From NCBI GenBank assembly GCA_016711045.1, contig JADJTT010000001.1:806001-870000 (forward strand): DNA of 64,000 nucleotides, given 5' to 3'. The first letter of the stretch is position 1. Every line of letters starts with the position of its first letter. A program made the position numbers and the translations under genes. Positions 32,801 to 42,102 of this stretch are shown here, one piece after another. The stretch comes from Saprospirales bacterium (GTDB lineage Bacteria; Bacteroidota; Bacteroidia; Chitinophagales; Saprospiraceae). The notes beneath the pieces were generated by a model. The model had not been told where the DNA came from. It saw only the letters and a program-made list of their open reading frames with translations, and did no database searches.

Positions 32801-33543
32801 TGAAAAGAGGATTACCCACCACCCAAAAAAGCCTAAGCCGGTTCGTGAGGGACAATTGGTTTAAACTCCTCTTAGTCCTTCTTGCCTTGTACATTTTCTT
32901 CCAAAAAGACCTGAGTTTCCAGGTCAACTTCCGGTCGCCTGTGCATCCGGATACCGAAGGGGAACCACCCGCCCAGGTAGAACGTGCGGGAAAACGGGAA
33001 AAATTCACCCTTCGCAAGGGGAGTGAAAAAAAGGAACTCTTTGACCTTTCCTCGGCATTTAACCCAACCCGGAAGGAACCCAATTTGTCAGACTTATTGG
33101 CGTCGGTTAATGAAGAAACCAAACTAGCCTACCTCAAGCGCTTTGCGCGGGTAGCGTTGGTAGAACAAAAGAAATTCGGCATCCCCGCTTCCCTCATTCT
33201 TTCCGACGCCCTATGGCACAGTACGGCCGGAAAAGCTAATTGGGCACAAACAGGTAACAATCATTTCGCAATACCATGCACGGAAAATTGGCCTGGAGAA
33301 TCCGGTCAATACAACGGTAAGTGCTTCCGCCATTATGAAAGTGCATGGTCGAGCTTCCGGGACAACAGTCTTTTTCTAAGCAAGAACTGGAGAGATGCCC
33401 TGCCGTTTGAAACAGGAGTCAATTATAAATCCTGGGCGGCCGCGCTGGCTAAAGGCCCCTATGCACAAGAAACCGGAGTGGAAAATGCACTCATACAATT
33501 GATCGAAACCTATCAATTATATGAGTTGGATGAGTTGCCTTGA
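32800..33543 (+). CDS. Glucosaminidase (GH73)-like membrane protein with substituted catalytic Glu
   Basis: 247 residues: basic N-terminus, one membrane helix (about 21-35), a charged linker, then a GH73-like domain from about 110. KKFGIPASLILSDALWHSTAGKANWAQTGNNHFAIPC aligns with the usual FGIPASIxLAQAxLESxxGxSxLAxxxNNHFGIKC. The catalytic Glu of LES is His140 here. The C-terminal part (FRHYESAWSSFRDNSLFL, NYKSWAAALAKGPYAQE) is otherwise normal. It may be a non-catalytic wall-binding protein or use another residue. It follows amidase and NlpC/P60 genes but has its own promoter. Confidence 0.8.
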   Translation: MKRGLPTTQKSLSRFVRDNWFKLLLVLLALYIFFQKDLSFQVNFRSPVHPDTEGEPPAQVERAGKREKFTLRKGSEKKELFDLSSAFNPTRKEPNLSDLLASVNEETKLAYLKRFARVALVEQKKFGIPASLILSDALWHSTAGKANWAQTGNNHFAIPCTENWPGESGQYNGKCFRHYESAWSSFRDNSLFLSKNWRDALPFETGVNYKSWAAALAKGPYAQETGVENALIQLIETYQLYELDELP

Positions 33544-33547
33544 GACA

Positions 33548-34078
33548 CTACTCAAGGGTTCCTGGTCGCTTTTTCTTGTAATAGCTGACCCCGGCGCCAT
33601 ACACCCAGCCTTCCTGTCCTTTTCTGGTCCGAATCTTCACCCAGGGCTCATTGGCCTTTTCATAACCCAGACTGACCTCTGTGGTGGTGTCCGTTACCTC
33701 ATTGAGAAAATACACTTCTTCAAAAAGAGGGATCTTGGCCAACACCGCGCTTTTCAAGCCGGGTTCCGAACGGAGATTGAGCCCCTCGATAGTCACGTAC
33801 AACCGGGAATATTGGACTTCCTGCTTGGCGGGACTATTAGCTGCAGGCGTAGCCGGTGCAACCTTTGGCGCAGTCGTATCTTTGACCGTTGCCGACAGTG
33901 TATTAGAGGCCGTGGTCTCTTGCGTACTATCTGCCGGCAAGAGGGCATTCTGCTCCGTGTCATCCGCCGGGCGACTACTTCCGCACTTGGGAATGATCCA
34001 TATCAGAAAACTCAATGCAAACACCGCCACAATAACAATTTCAACTTTTGGGAGCAAACCCTTGGCATTTTTCTCCAT
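33548..34078 (-). CDS. Membrane-anchored SH3-domain protein
   Basis: 176 residues: one N-terminal membrane helix (VEIVIVAVFALSFLIWIIP), a Thr/Ala/Pro-rich linker of about 60 residues, then a bacterial SH3 domain (LYVTIEGLNLRSEPGLKSAVLAKIPLFEEVYF, WVKIRTRKGQEGWVYGAGVSYY). SH3b domains usually bind wall peptides. It faces the glucosaminidase-like gene, with stops 4 bases apart, and suits the local cell-wall theme. No catalytic domain is present. Confidence 0.8.
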   Translation of the reverse strand: MEKNAKGLLPKVEIVIVAVFALSFLIWIIPKCGSSRPADDTEQNALLPADSTQETTASNTLSATVKDTTAPKVAPATPAANSPAKQEVQYSRLYVTIEGLNLRSEPGLKSAVLAKIPLFEEVYFLNEVTDTTTEVSLGYEKANEPWVKIRTRKGQEGWVYGAGVSYYKKKRPGTLE

Positions 34079-34186
34079 AATGCAGATTTTTGATCATCCG
34101 GATGAATTCCCCACAAGGAAAAAACACTGCTTTCCAAATTAATTGGAAAGATAAGGATTGCAAATGTGCCTTCAAAATTTCCAATC

Positions 34187-35293
34187 ATGGGGGATCACCT
34201 GGTTTTTAAAATTGCCCTTACCTTAATTCCATCGGTAGGGGCCGTCACCGCCAAACAACTACTCAGCTACTGCGGAAGCGCAGAGGCTGTATTTCGAACG
34301 CCCAGAACACAATTACTTAAAATTCCGGGCATTGGACTTCAAACCGCTTCAGCTATCCTGAATTTTAAAAACTTTGACCGGGCTGAGCAAGAAATTCAGT
34401 TTCTGGAACGAAGCGAGGTACGCGCTTTATTTTATCTTGACGCAGATTATCCAAACCGCCTTAAACACTTCCAGGATGCGCCTGTTATTTTGTATGTTCG
34501 TGGCGCCGTAAACCTCAACCCGGAAAGAACGTTAGCAGTGGTAGGCACTCGGCAACCTTCGCCTCAAGGTATAGCTATTTGTGAGGATATTGTCAAAAGC
34601 CTGTTGCCTTATAACCCCCAAATCATAAGTGGTTTGGCCTATGGAATCGATGGCGTAGCCCACAAAGCTGCATTGGATGCCTCTCTGTCTACCCTCGCTG
34701 TATTGGGCAATGGCTTACACCGTATTTACCCCGCAGCTCATACAGGGTTGGCAGGTGAAATAATCAGACAAGATGGAGCCCTGCTGACCGAGTTTCTGTC
34801 AGACATCGGCCCTGACCGGGAAAACTTTCCCATGCGAAACCGCATTGTAGCGGCCATGTGCGATGCTTTATTGGTGGTTGAAACGGGAAAAAAGGGCGGG
34901 TCTATAATTACCGCTCACCTGGCCAATGATTATCACAAGGATGTATTTGCCGTACCAGGAAGAATTAAAGACCCTAAATCCGAAGGATGCAACACCCTGA
35001 TTAAGACCCATAAAGCTGGATTGGTCGAATCGGGAGAAGATATTGCCTACTTTATGCAATGGGACCCTCCTGAAGAAAAACAAACAGGGGTGCAAGGATC
35101 ACTTTTTATCGACCTTCCTCCCAATGAACAACAATTGTTGGAATTAATGCGACAAAAAACTGATCCATGGAGCATTGATCAGCTCTCTTATCAAACCCAA
35201 CTGACCGGAAGTGAAATTGCAGCTGCTTTGTTAACCCTCGAGTTCAATGGATTGGTTAAATCACTACCGGGCAAACGATTTATTCCGGTTTAA
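34187..35293 (+). CDS. dprA: DNA-processing protein DprA
   Basis: 368 residues from ATG 34187 (a GTG at 34166 would add seven). An N-terminal helix-hairpin-helix region (LIPSVGAVTAKQLLSYCGSAEAVF, LKIPGIGLQTASAIL) is followed by the Rossmann-like DprA core: VVGTRQPSPQG, IISGLAYGIDGVAHKAALD, LAVLGNGLHRIYPAAH, FPMRNRIVAAMCDALLVVETGKKGGSIITA and VFAVPGRI. A C-terminal winged helix (TDPWSIDQLSYQTQLTGSEIAAALLTLEFNGLV) completes it. It loads RecA on incoming single-stranded DNA in transformation. ComEA/ComEC-like genes are at the right end of the window. Confidence 0.94.
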   Translation: MGDHLVFKIALTLIPSVGAVTAKQLLSYCGSAEAVFRTPRTQLLKIPGIGLQTASAILNFKNFDRAEQEIQFLERSEVRALFYLDADYPNRLKHFQDAPVILYVRGAVNLNPERTLAVVGTRQPSPQGIAICEDIVKSLLPYNPQIISGLAYGIDGVAHKAALDASLSTLAVLGNGLHRIYPAAHTGLAGEIIRQDGALLTEFLSDIGPDRENFPMRNRIVAAMCDALLVVETGKKGGSIITAHLANDYHKDVFAVPGRIKDPKSEGCNTLIKTHKAGLVESGEDIAYFMQWDPPEEKQTGVQGSLFIDLPPNEQQLLELMRQKTDPWSIDQLSYQTQLTGSEIAAALLTLEFNGLVKSLPGKRFIPV

Positions 35294-35309
35294 ACGTTTA
35301 GCGAATATT

Positions 35310-36482
35310 ATGTCCAGAATCTTGCTCTTTACCATCCTGCTTCTTGTGCTGGGAGCATGCAATCAGCACCGCCCAAGCGCGGTAATAGCCCAAAGCCTTC
35401 CCCCAGAAACCGTCACTTTCCAGCCGGCTAAGAACGTTATCCTGCTGATTGGAGATGGAATGGGCCTGACCCAGATATCTGCCGCACTGTATTCCAATAA
35501 TAATAGGCTAAACTTGGAAGAGTTCTCCATCATAGGTTTTCAGAAGAGCTTTTCTTCCGATAACCTGATCACCGATTCGGCTGCGAGTGCAACTGCCTTT
35601 TCCTGCGGCGTCAAAACATATAACGGCGCTATTGGCGTAAACCGGGATACCCTCCCTGTGTCATCCATTCTCGACGAATCGGAGGCTAACGGAATGGCTA
35701 CAGGGGTAATCACCACTTCCACAATCGTCCATGCCACTCCCGCGGCCTTCCTTGCCCACCAGCCGGAACGGAAAATGTATGAGGAAATCGCACTGGATGT
35801 CATTAATTCCGGGGCCGATCTCTTGATTGGTGGTGGAAAAAAGTACTTCGACCAACGGACCATGGATACCCGAAACCTCTATCAGGAACTTGCCGAGAAG
35901 AATTACCTGGTTTCTGATTTTTTTCAGACAGATTTTTTGGAACTATCCTATTCTGCCGATAAAAACCTGGCCTATTTTTCGGCCAATGGAGATCCCGTTC
36001 CTTTTGCCAAAGGCCGGAATTATCTCGTACCTGCTGCAAAAATGGCGCCCAATTTTCTCCAGAGCAGGAGCCAGAAAGGATTTTTCCTGATGATTGAAGC
36101 CGCTCAAATCGATTGGGGCGGGCATGCCAATGACTTCAATTATATCCTGAATGAAATGCTGGAGTTTGATCAGGTCATCGGAGAAATTCTACAGTTTGCA
36201 AAAGAAAATGGGGAAACGCTGGTCATCGTCACCGGAGACCATGAAACCGGTGGCCTATCCATCAATCTGGGATCCAAAATGAATGACCTCAATCCAAAAT
36301 TTACCACCGAATATCACACAGGAACACTGATTCCTGTCTTTGCTTTCGGCCCGGGAGAAGCGCTTTTTTCCGGCATTTATGATAATACCGACATCTTCCA
36401 AAAAATGCGCCAGGCCCTCCAACTCGACGACCGGAATTCCGTGCTGGAGCTTGTTCCTGCATCGACAGGGTCTTCTCAATAA
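35310..36482 (+). CDS. Alkaline phosphatase lipoprotein
   Basis: 390 residues from ATG 35310, giving lipoprotein signal MSRILLFTILLLVLGAC. Motifs of the PhoA superfamily: NVILLIGDGMGLTQISAAL (metal Asp), LITDSAASATAFSCGVK (phosphorylated Ser), QIDWGGHANDF (metal Asp/His) and VIVTGDHETGGLSI (metal Asp/His). It should release phosphate from monoesters in the periplasm or outside. The start is 16 bases after dprA, so they may be co-transcribed. Its stop overlaps that of the opposing GT39-type gene by 7 bases. Confidence 0.92.
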   Translation: MSRILLFTILLLVLGACNQHRPSAVIAQSLPPETVTFQPAKNVILLIGDGMGLTQISAALYSNNNRLNLEEFSIIGFQKSFSSDNLITDSAASATAFSCGVKTYNGAIGVNRDTLPVSSILDESEANGMATGVITTSTIVHATPAAFLAHQPERKMYEEIALDVINSGADLLIGGGKKYFDQRTMDTRNLYQELAEKNYLVSDFFQTDFLELSYSADKNLAYFSANGDPVPFAKGRNYLVPAAKMAPNFLQSRSQKGFFLMIEAAQIDWGGHANDFNYILNEMLEFDQVIGEILQFAKENGETLVIVTGDHETGGLSINLGSKMNDLNPKFTTEYHTGTLIPVFAFGPGEALFSGIYDNTDIFQKMRQALQLDDRNSVLELVPASTGSSQ

Positions 36483-38170
36483 GACGGTTCTACCTCCAAC
36501 TTATTGAAATTTCCATTTCGCCCAACGAAAAGACCTGCTACTTCAAAGCCAAACCGGTATCGGTATTTGCCAGGCGCTTCCGGCGTCTTCAGGGTAACTG
36601 CCCAAACCTGCCGTTCCTTGGCCGCCAATTCCTTCACCGTCAGTTCCGGAACGGCTAGCCCGGTTAAGGTTATTTCATCTTTGTAAAAAACCAAAAAACA
36701 TAACGATACCTGGCGTGCACCTGCCTCAAACCGGATGGCCTGATCCGTCGGGTTACCGATTTCAAGCATAACCTGAATAGTAGTATCTGCAGGCAATTCT
36801 TTCGGCGCATCTATCACCCGAGTTTGGACGCGGTTGAAAGACCGGAAATCATCCACGATCATATATCGCTGTGTTTGCAACCCTCCCGGACTAAAGGGTA
36901 TTCCATCCTCGAGCCGGTTATTGACTACCAACACCTCCTTCCCCTGCAATGCTTCTTCATTATCCGGCAACAGATCGTATTGATTGCCTGCATAACTGTC
37001 CTTGTTGATAGAAAATGCTTGCTGGTGTGTGTAAAATGCGTATTTGGATGGACCTCGATACGTGTTATAGAATACGACCGGCCGGTCCCCTGCTACTTTT
37101 TGAATATCCCACGCCCATTGATCCCAGCCGTGAAACTCATTTCGTGGATTCATCCCCTGTGGTAAAAAATCAACCATTAGATAAAGCCTTAGGATCAGGA
37201 AAAACACCAGGGAAGGAATAGCGAGTCTAAAACTCCACTTTCTCCAAACAGGCCTGTCTTTGATGTAATGATAACTCAAATAGATCAACGGGATGACGGC
37301 TGCGGCAGTCCAATTAGCCTCGGTGCGTTGCGAAAAACTCTGAAAAAGGAAAAAACCAAGTACCCCCCATAAGCTCCACTTTAAGGTGCGCTCTACTATA
37401 TTTTTGGCATTATACCTCCACGCGGCCCACAATAGCAGTACACTTGTAAAAGGGCCTAGCACCAATAATTGTCCGCCCAAATAATCAGCGATAAAAGTCC
37501 ATTCGTAGGTATCTCCGGCCCGGTCGATCAAGTGGTAGCGAAAAGTGGGAAACCCGTGCATCCACTGCCAATACATATGCGGAGAAAACAGTGTCAGTGC
37601 AGTAACGGGAATCAGCCAGAAGCTTGGCCTTCGAAGTAACTTAAGATTTGCCAGCAGCACAAAGAAAAGGAGAATGGCTCCATGATATTTACTATAGGCC
37701 ATTCCCGTTACCAACAACCCAAGTCCCAGCGCCAACCACCAACTATCCCGGCCGGAATATTCCCGGTAAACGACCAAAAACCAGACGCTAAAGAGCAGCA
37801 AAGGGATATCCGGGGCGGCCATGAAGCCGCCGATATGTACCAAAAAAATGGAAAAGACCAGGGTAAAGAATAACGGGTTGTCTTCAGGCTCGGTCAACCT
37901 CCAAATTCCCAAAATAGTAAGCGTGCTGGCTGCCACGATAAAAAACCGGACCCCGAATTCCATCGGAAACAGGGCATATCCCAAATGGATCAAAAAAGGC
38001 GCCGCAGGGGGGTGATCCCAAAAACCCCAACTCAAATTTTGGGAGCAAAGCCAGTATAAAGCTTCATCGTGAAATAACTCGGTGAAATAGCTCTGGATAA
38101 GGTTCAGTATTATCCAAAGCAGCAGGGAGAAAAGAAGGAAAGCGTTTTTTGTGAAAAATTTCTGCTTCAA
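36476..38170 (-). CDS. GT39/ArnT-type membrane glycosyltransferase
   Basis: 564 residues with about ten membrane helices. The N-terminal external loop LFHDEALYWLCSQNLSWGFWDHPPAAPFLIHLGYALF holds the acidic DE motif and the DHPP signature of polyprenyl-phosphate-sugar-dependent transferases (GT39/GT83). MAAPDIPLLLF and YSKYHGAI are further family motifs. The C-terminal 130 residues are a soluble beta-rich domain outside the family core. It probably moves a sugar from a lipid carrier onto a lipid or protein on the periplasmic side; the acceptor is unknown. It starts 8 bases after lipA. Confidence 0.85.
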   Translation of the reverse strand: MKQKFFTKNAFLLFSLLLWIILNLIQSYFTELFHDEALYWLCSQNLSWGFWDHPPAAPFLIHLGYALFPMEFGVRFFIVAASTLTILGIWRLTEPEDNPLFFTLVFSIFLVHIGGFMAAPDIPLLLFSVWFLVVYREYSGRDSWWLALGLGLLVTGMAYSKYHGAILLFFVLLANLKLLRRPSFWLIPVTALTLFSPHMYWQWMHGFPTFRYHLIDRAGDTYEWTFIADYLGGQLLVLGPFTSVLLLWAAWRYNAKNIVERTLKWSLWGVLGFFLFQSFSQRTEANWTAAAVIPLIYLSYHYIKDRPVWRKWSFRLAIPSLVFFLILRLYLMVDFLPQGMNPRNEFHGWDQWAWDIQKVAGDRPVVFYNTYRGPSKYAFYTHQQAFSINKDSYAGNQYDLLPDNEEALQGKEVLVVNNRLEDGIPFSPGGLQTQRYMIVDDFRSFNRVQTRVIDAPKELPADTTIQVMLEIGNPTDQAIRFEAGARQVSLCFLVFYKDEITLTGLAVPELTVKELAAKERQVWAVTLKTPEAPGKYRYRFGFEVAGLFVGRNGNFNKLEVEPSY

Positions 38171-38178
38171 TTATATAG

Positions 38179-39051
38179 TTATAGGTGGCGCTCTGCATGA
38201 TAAGAAGATCGAACAAGGGGACCACTTTCGACAAATTGGAAGCCTTTTTGGATCCCTGCTTCTTTGTACTGAGCAAAAATATCGGGATGGATATACTCCA
38301 CTACTTCCAGGTGCATTTTAGTAGGCTGCAGATATTGCCCAATAGTCAATACGTCACATCCGTGTTCGACAAGGTCGTCCATGATGCGATACACTTGTTC
38401 AGCCGTCTCTCCCAACCCAACCATGATGCCGGATTTGGTCCGTTTGCCAAACTCCTTCGTTCGTTTGATCTGTTCCAGTGAACGTTGATATTTGGCCTGT
38501 GGCCTTACTTTCCGGTAAAGCGCTTCCACGGTTTCCATGTTGTGAGAGACCACTTCCTGGCCCGCACTGATCATCCGTTCCAACGCCCACCAGGTAGCTT
38601 TCACGTCCGGAATCAGGGTTTCTATAGTCGTATCGGGAGAAGACTCTTTTACATCCCGAACAGTTTGGTACCATACTTCTGCACCGCGGTCCTTCAACTC
38701 ATCCCGGTTTACGGAGGTAATCACTGCATGTTTGACGCCCATTAAACGGATCGCTTCCGCAACCCGGCGTGGTTCATCCATATCATATTCACCTGGCCGA
38801 CCTGTCTTTACTGCACAAAACGAGCACGAACGCGTGCAGGTATTACCAAGGATCATGAAGGTTGCCGTTCCGGCGCCCCAGCACTCGCCCATATTCGGAC
38901 AATTACCGCTCTGACATATGGTGTGGAGCTTATATTCATCTACCAGCTGGCGCAGGTTGGTATAATTCTGCCCAATAGGTAATTTGACACGCAACCATTC
39001 CGGCTTTTTGCGCCGTGTCTCTTTAGAATCTACAATTGGCAACTCTAACAT
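38179..39051 (-). CDS. lipA: Lipoyl synthase
   Basis: 290 residues. The auxiliary cluster Cys are in HTICQSGNCPNMGECWGAGTATFMILG, the radical-SAM CxxxCxxC is CTRSCSFCAVKTG, and the C-terminal ligand Ser region is SGPLVRSSYHAE. LipA inserts two sulfurs into octanoyl groups on lipoate-dependent enzymes. It is the middle gene of a close minus-strand trio (39886 to 36476). Confidence 0.96.
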   Translation of the reverse strand: MLELPIVDSKETRRKKPEWLRVKLPIGQNYTNLRQLVDEYKLHTICQSGNCPNMGECWGAGTATFMILGNTCTRSCSFCAVKTGRPGEYDMDEPRRVAEAIRLMGVKHAVITSVNRDELKDRGAEVWYQTVRDVKESSPDTTIETLIPDVKATWWALERMISAGQEVVSHNMETVEALYRKVRPQAKYQRSLEQIKRTKEFGKRTKSGIMVGLGETAEQVYRIMDDLVEHGCDVLTIGQYLQPTKMHLEVVEYIHPDIFAQYKEAGIQKGFQFVESGPLVRSSYHAERHL

Positions 39052-39082
39052 CCGATACGCTGTGTCTGATTTGAGAAAATTA

Positions 39083-39886
39083 CTAGCTCCGTTTCCCGAG
39101 CAGCAAATTTATGTAAAGATTGAGGAAGAAAGGCCGGTTCTCCACATTAGGGACTTCCACCATAATGGGCACTTTTCGGAAAAATACATCGACCATAACC
39201 CCGGCTTCCACCGCTTTCAAATATTCATCAAAAGCACCCCAATCAAAGTGGACGGCAAACTGCCCATGTAATCCTGGCACCAGGCTGATCTCGTCAAACC
39301 CTTTTACCCAACTGGAGGACCCAAAGATATTCCAGGGATCGAGAAAGGCATCGTGAACTTTCTCCGAATATTTCACGGACACGGTGGAAAGAAAAGGAGA
39401 GTTGTTATTCTCCGTGGAAAGCAATTCCAGGTAATAGGGCTTGAGCAACCCGATAGAAGGACCTCCTTTATAAGAAATTCCAATCGCTACGCCTTTGTAC
39501 TTGGCCTTCTCGGAGAAGTATCGCTTCTCGCCAATCCCGCCACGCAGTACAAAAAAATTGTTTTGCTTGCCGTATATGAAAGCCCGGGATATCCTGCCCG
39601 TTGCACTGGAACGATCGAGATTGGTGCGATATTCCTTATGGTGTTTCAATTCCCCCAGCTCCACATGGAACGTTCGGGTCTTGTAATATGTGCGAAGGCG
39701 GCCAAAATCGACGCCCATAGCAAATCCGTTGGTGTGCAGACGCATATTGAATGCTACCTCCTTGTTGTAGATCAACCCTTTATTATCGGTGTCGTCTACC
39801 GGTTTAGGCTGAAAGGTATCCTGTGCGGTCAGGATAGTTCCTCCCAGCAAGGCCCAAAATGAAATTGCCAGGAATATTCGGCTCAT
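39083..39886 (-). CDS. Conserved hypothetical beta-barrel-like exported protein
   Basis: 267 residues, signal peptide MSRIFLAISFWALLGGTILTAQ. Amphipathic alternating strands (YNKEVAFNMRLHTNGFAMGVDFGRLRTYYKTRTFHVELGE, FFVLRGGIGEKRYF, YKGVAIGISYKGGPSIGLLKPYYLELL, PFFLNLYINLLLGKRS) suggest a small outer-membrane barrel. I know similar sequences upstream of lipA in Bacteroidota only as an impression, without a function. Gap to lipA: 31 bases. Confidence 0.65.
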   Translation of the reverse strand: MSRIFLAISFWALLGGTILTAQDTFQPKPVDDTDNKGLIYNKEVAFNMRLHTNGFAMGVDFGRLRTYYKTRTFHVELGELKHHKEYRTNLDRSSATGRISRAFIYGKQNNFFVLRGGIGEKRYFSEKAKYKGVAIGISYKGGPSIGLLKPYYLELLSTENNNSPFLSTVSVKYSEKVHDAFLDPWNIFGSSSWVKGFDEISLVPGLHGQFAVHFDWGAFDEYLKAVEAGVMVDVFFRKVPIMVEVPNVENRPFFLNLYINLLLGKRS

Positions 39887-40022
39887 AGCAAAAGAATTAT
39901 CATAACTACGCGTGGATAAGATAAATGTTCAATAAATATAACAAATTGCAGCCTTATCTTCCTGGGTTTTCTCGTGGAAGCGTCAAATAGTTGACCTATT
40001 TTTCTTTTCCGCAATACAATGC

Positions 40023-41354
40023 ATGACCTCTATACTCATATACTGCCCCGAAAATAGTCCCCGACTCCAGTACGTCCTGGAAGAAATTTTCCGCTTCCGG
40101 CTATCGGTCGACTACCAACTATGCAGCGACCATTCCTTTTTTCAGTCGGCCAGGGGCGCTAAGCTCCATTATTCCTCAACGCCGTGCGCAGCCGGTGAAG
40201 TATGGATCCCCTCCAGTCGCTTTCTCTTTGAATCGGGATTGACAAGCCCCCTCCCGGAAACCCTTTGGCTCGGGCAAACTCCGGCTCTTTTTCCCGTCCA
40301 TACGGCACACCCGGCTACCTGGCCTTTCGATCTATTCGCCATGGCTTTCTTTTTGCTTTCGCGGTATGAAGAGTACCTTCCCGCTCCAAAGGACATGCAC
40401 GCCCGATTTCCTGCCTCCGCCAGCCTGGCTGCACAACAGAGATTCCTTGAAACGCCGCTTCTCGATGTGTGGGTTGCCCGCCTGGCGCAAAAATTGGCAA
40501 CAGCCTTTCCCGGATTTCCCGTTTCCCTGCCCGCTTTTGCCTTTTTGCCTACATTCGATATCGACCAGGCCTGGGCATTCCGCCATAAACCCCTGTGGCG
40601 ACAGCTCGGAGGCGCCCTTCAGTCCTTGTGGAATAGGCGATTCATCCAGTTCTTTCATCGAATTTCCGTATGGATGAGTTGGGAGAAAGATCCATTCGAT
40701 ACCTTCTCCTTCCTCCTGGATCAGCACAAAGCTGCGGCACTTCAGCCCCTTTTCTTTTTCCTGATGGCCGACCCCGGACCTTATGATAAAAATAACCCAT
40801 ATAACAGCCCCGCACTTCAAGGCCTCATCCAAACGTTGTCGACCCGGGTGTCAATAGGCCTCCATCCATCTTATCAAAGTGCAGAAGACCCCAGGTTGGT
40901 GATTCGGGAAAAAGAGCGATTGGAGCAAATAAGCGGTCGGGGTATTCGGAAAAGCCGGCAGCATTTTCTTCGACTGCATTTTCCTTCCACCTACCGCACG
41001 CTGATTCATGCCGGGATCGAAGAAGATTACAGCATGGGCTATGCCGATGCCGTAGGCTTCCGGGCAGGTACCGCCGTACCCTTCTACTGGTACGATCTGG
41101 AAAAAGAATGCCCGACGTCCCTGCGGGTTCACCCTTTTCAGGCCATGGATGTTACCCTCCGACAATACTTATCACTAAGCCCGGAGGAGGCTATCGAAAA
41201 ACTGACCCGGCTACGACAGATCATACAAACCACTGGCGGGCAATTTTGCACCATCTGGCACAACAGCTCTTTCGATGAAAAAGGGGACTGGCATGGCTGG
41301 ACGAAGGTATATTTACATCTTGTGAAAGAATCGCAGAACCTTCCGAGCAAGTAG
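40023..41354 (+). CDS. Polysaccharide deacetylase family protein
   Basis: 443 residues, no signal peptide. The N-terminal 150 residues (SILIYCPENSPRLQYVLEEIFRFRL, PFDLFAMAFFLLSRYEEYLP) are the extension seen in Bacteroidota deacetylase-like proteins. The NodB-like part contains FLPTFDIDQAWAFRHKP (D-D motif), FFFLMADPGPYDKNNPY, VSIGLHPSYQS (metal His) and HVPxxYRTLIHAGIEEDYSMGYAD-like sequence. Activity is inferred from the family; substrate would be a glycan N-acetyl group. Confidence 0.72.
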   Translation: MTSILIYCPENSPRLQYVLEEIFRFRLSVDYQLCSDHSFFQSARGAKLHYSSTPCAAGEVWIPSSRFLFESGLTSPLPETLWLGQTPALFPVHTAHPATWPFDLFAMAFFLLSRYEEYLPAPKDMHARFPASASLAAQQRFLETPLLDVWVARLAQKLATAFPGFPVSLPAFAFLPTFDIDQAWAFRHKPLWRQLGGALQSLWNRRFIQFFHRISVWMSWEKDPFDTFSFLLDQHKAAALQPLFFFLMADPGPYDKNNPYNSPALQGLIQTLSTRVSIGLHPSYQSAEDPRLVIREKERLEQISGRGIRKSRQHFLRLHFPSTYRTLIHAGIEEDYSMGYADAVGFRAGTAVPFYWYDLEKECPTSLRVHPFQAMDVTLRQYLSLSPEEAIEKLTRLRQIIQTTGGQFCTIWHNSSFDEKGDWHGWTKVYLHLVKESQNLPSK

Positions 41355-41404
41355 CAGGAGAGACAAGTTTTTCCTATCTTTACAAAAAGCCCAACCCTGA
41401 AAAA

Positions 41405-42055
41405 ATGGTACATAAACTCAGCCAACAACATACAGTCGCAAATCGATTCCTGGCAGAGCTCCGAGATGTCAATATCCAGAAAGATCGGCAGCGATTTCGC
41501 CTCAACCTGGAAAGGATCGGAGAATTACTGGCCTACGAGTTGAGCAAAACGCTTCCTTATAAGCGCATTGAGGTCGAAACTCCAATGGGGGTTGCCAATA
41601 CCTATGTGCCCTCGCAGTCCATTGTGCTGGCTCCTATTCTACGTGCAGCCCTCCCCCTGCACCAAGGTATGCTCCGCTATTTTGACGAAGCAGAAAATGC
41701 CTTTGTTTCCGCATATCGCCAGCATCATAAAGACGGTTCTTTCGAGATCAACCTGGAGTATCTCTCCTGCCCCGATCTCCACAATAAAATCCTCGTGGTC
41801 ATAGACCCTATGCTTGCCACCGGCGCATCTATGGAGCTAGCGCTTAAAGAGTTGTTAAAAAACGGAGCGCCTGTTCAGGTTCACTTTGCTACGGTCATCG
41901 CCTCTCCATATGGATTGGAGCGCCTTGAGCGGCTTTTCCCTCAAGCACACATATGGATGGCAGAACTTGATGAAGAATTGACTGCCAAGTCTTACATCGT
42001 TCCTGGATTGGGCGATGCAGGCGACCTGGCTTTCGGCCCCAAGCTACAGGAGTAA
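41405..42055 (+). CDS. upp: Uracil phosphoribosyltransferase
   Basis: 216 residues. The PRPP-binding loop KILVVIDPMLATGASMELALKEL and the uracil-binding C-terminus DEELTAKSYIVPGLGDAGDLAFG are characteristic, as is the RAALPLHQGMLRYFDEAENAFVSAYR region. It converts uracil and PRPP to UMP in pyrimidine salvage; tdk (50862) is a second salvage gene in the window. TATCTTTA at about 41375 may be its -7 element. Confidence 0.93.
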   Translation: MVHKLSQQHTVANRFLAELRDVNIQKDRQRFRLNLERIGELLAYELSKTLPYKRIEVETPMGVANTYVPSQSIVLAPILRAALPLHQGMLRYFDEAENAFVSAYRQHHKDGSFEINLEYLSCPDLHNKILVVIDPMLATGASMELALKELLKNGAPVQVHFATVIASPYGLERLERLFPQAHIWMAELDEELTAKSYIVPGLGDAGDLAFGPKLQE

Positions 42056-42102
42056 CTCCGGCATTCTATTTTTAAACCAACCTCCTGTTCAAGCACGCGC
42101 GC

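Noticed and set aside
30239..34078. Type VI or contact-dependent toxin locus
   Set aside because: No VgrG, PAAR, Hcp or immunity-like gene; the proteins are standard wall enzymes with general or T9SS signals.
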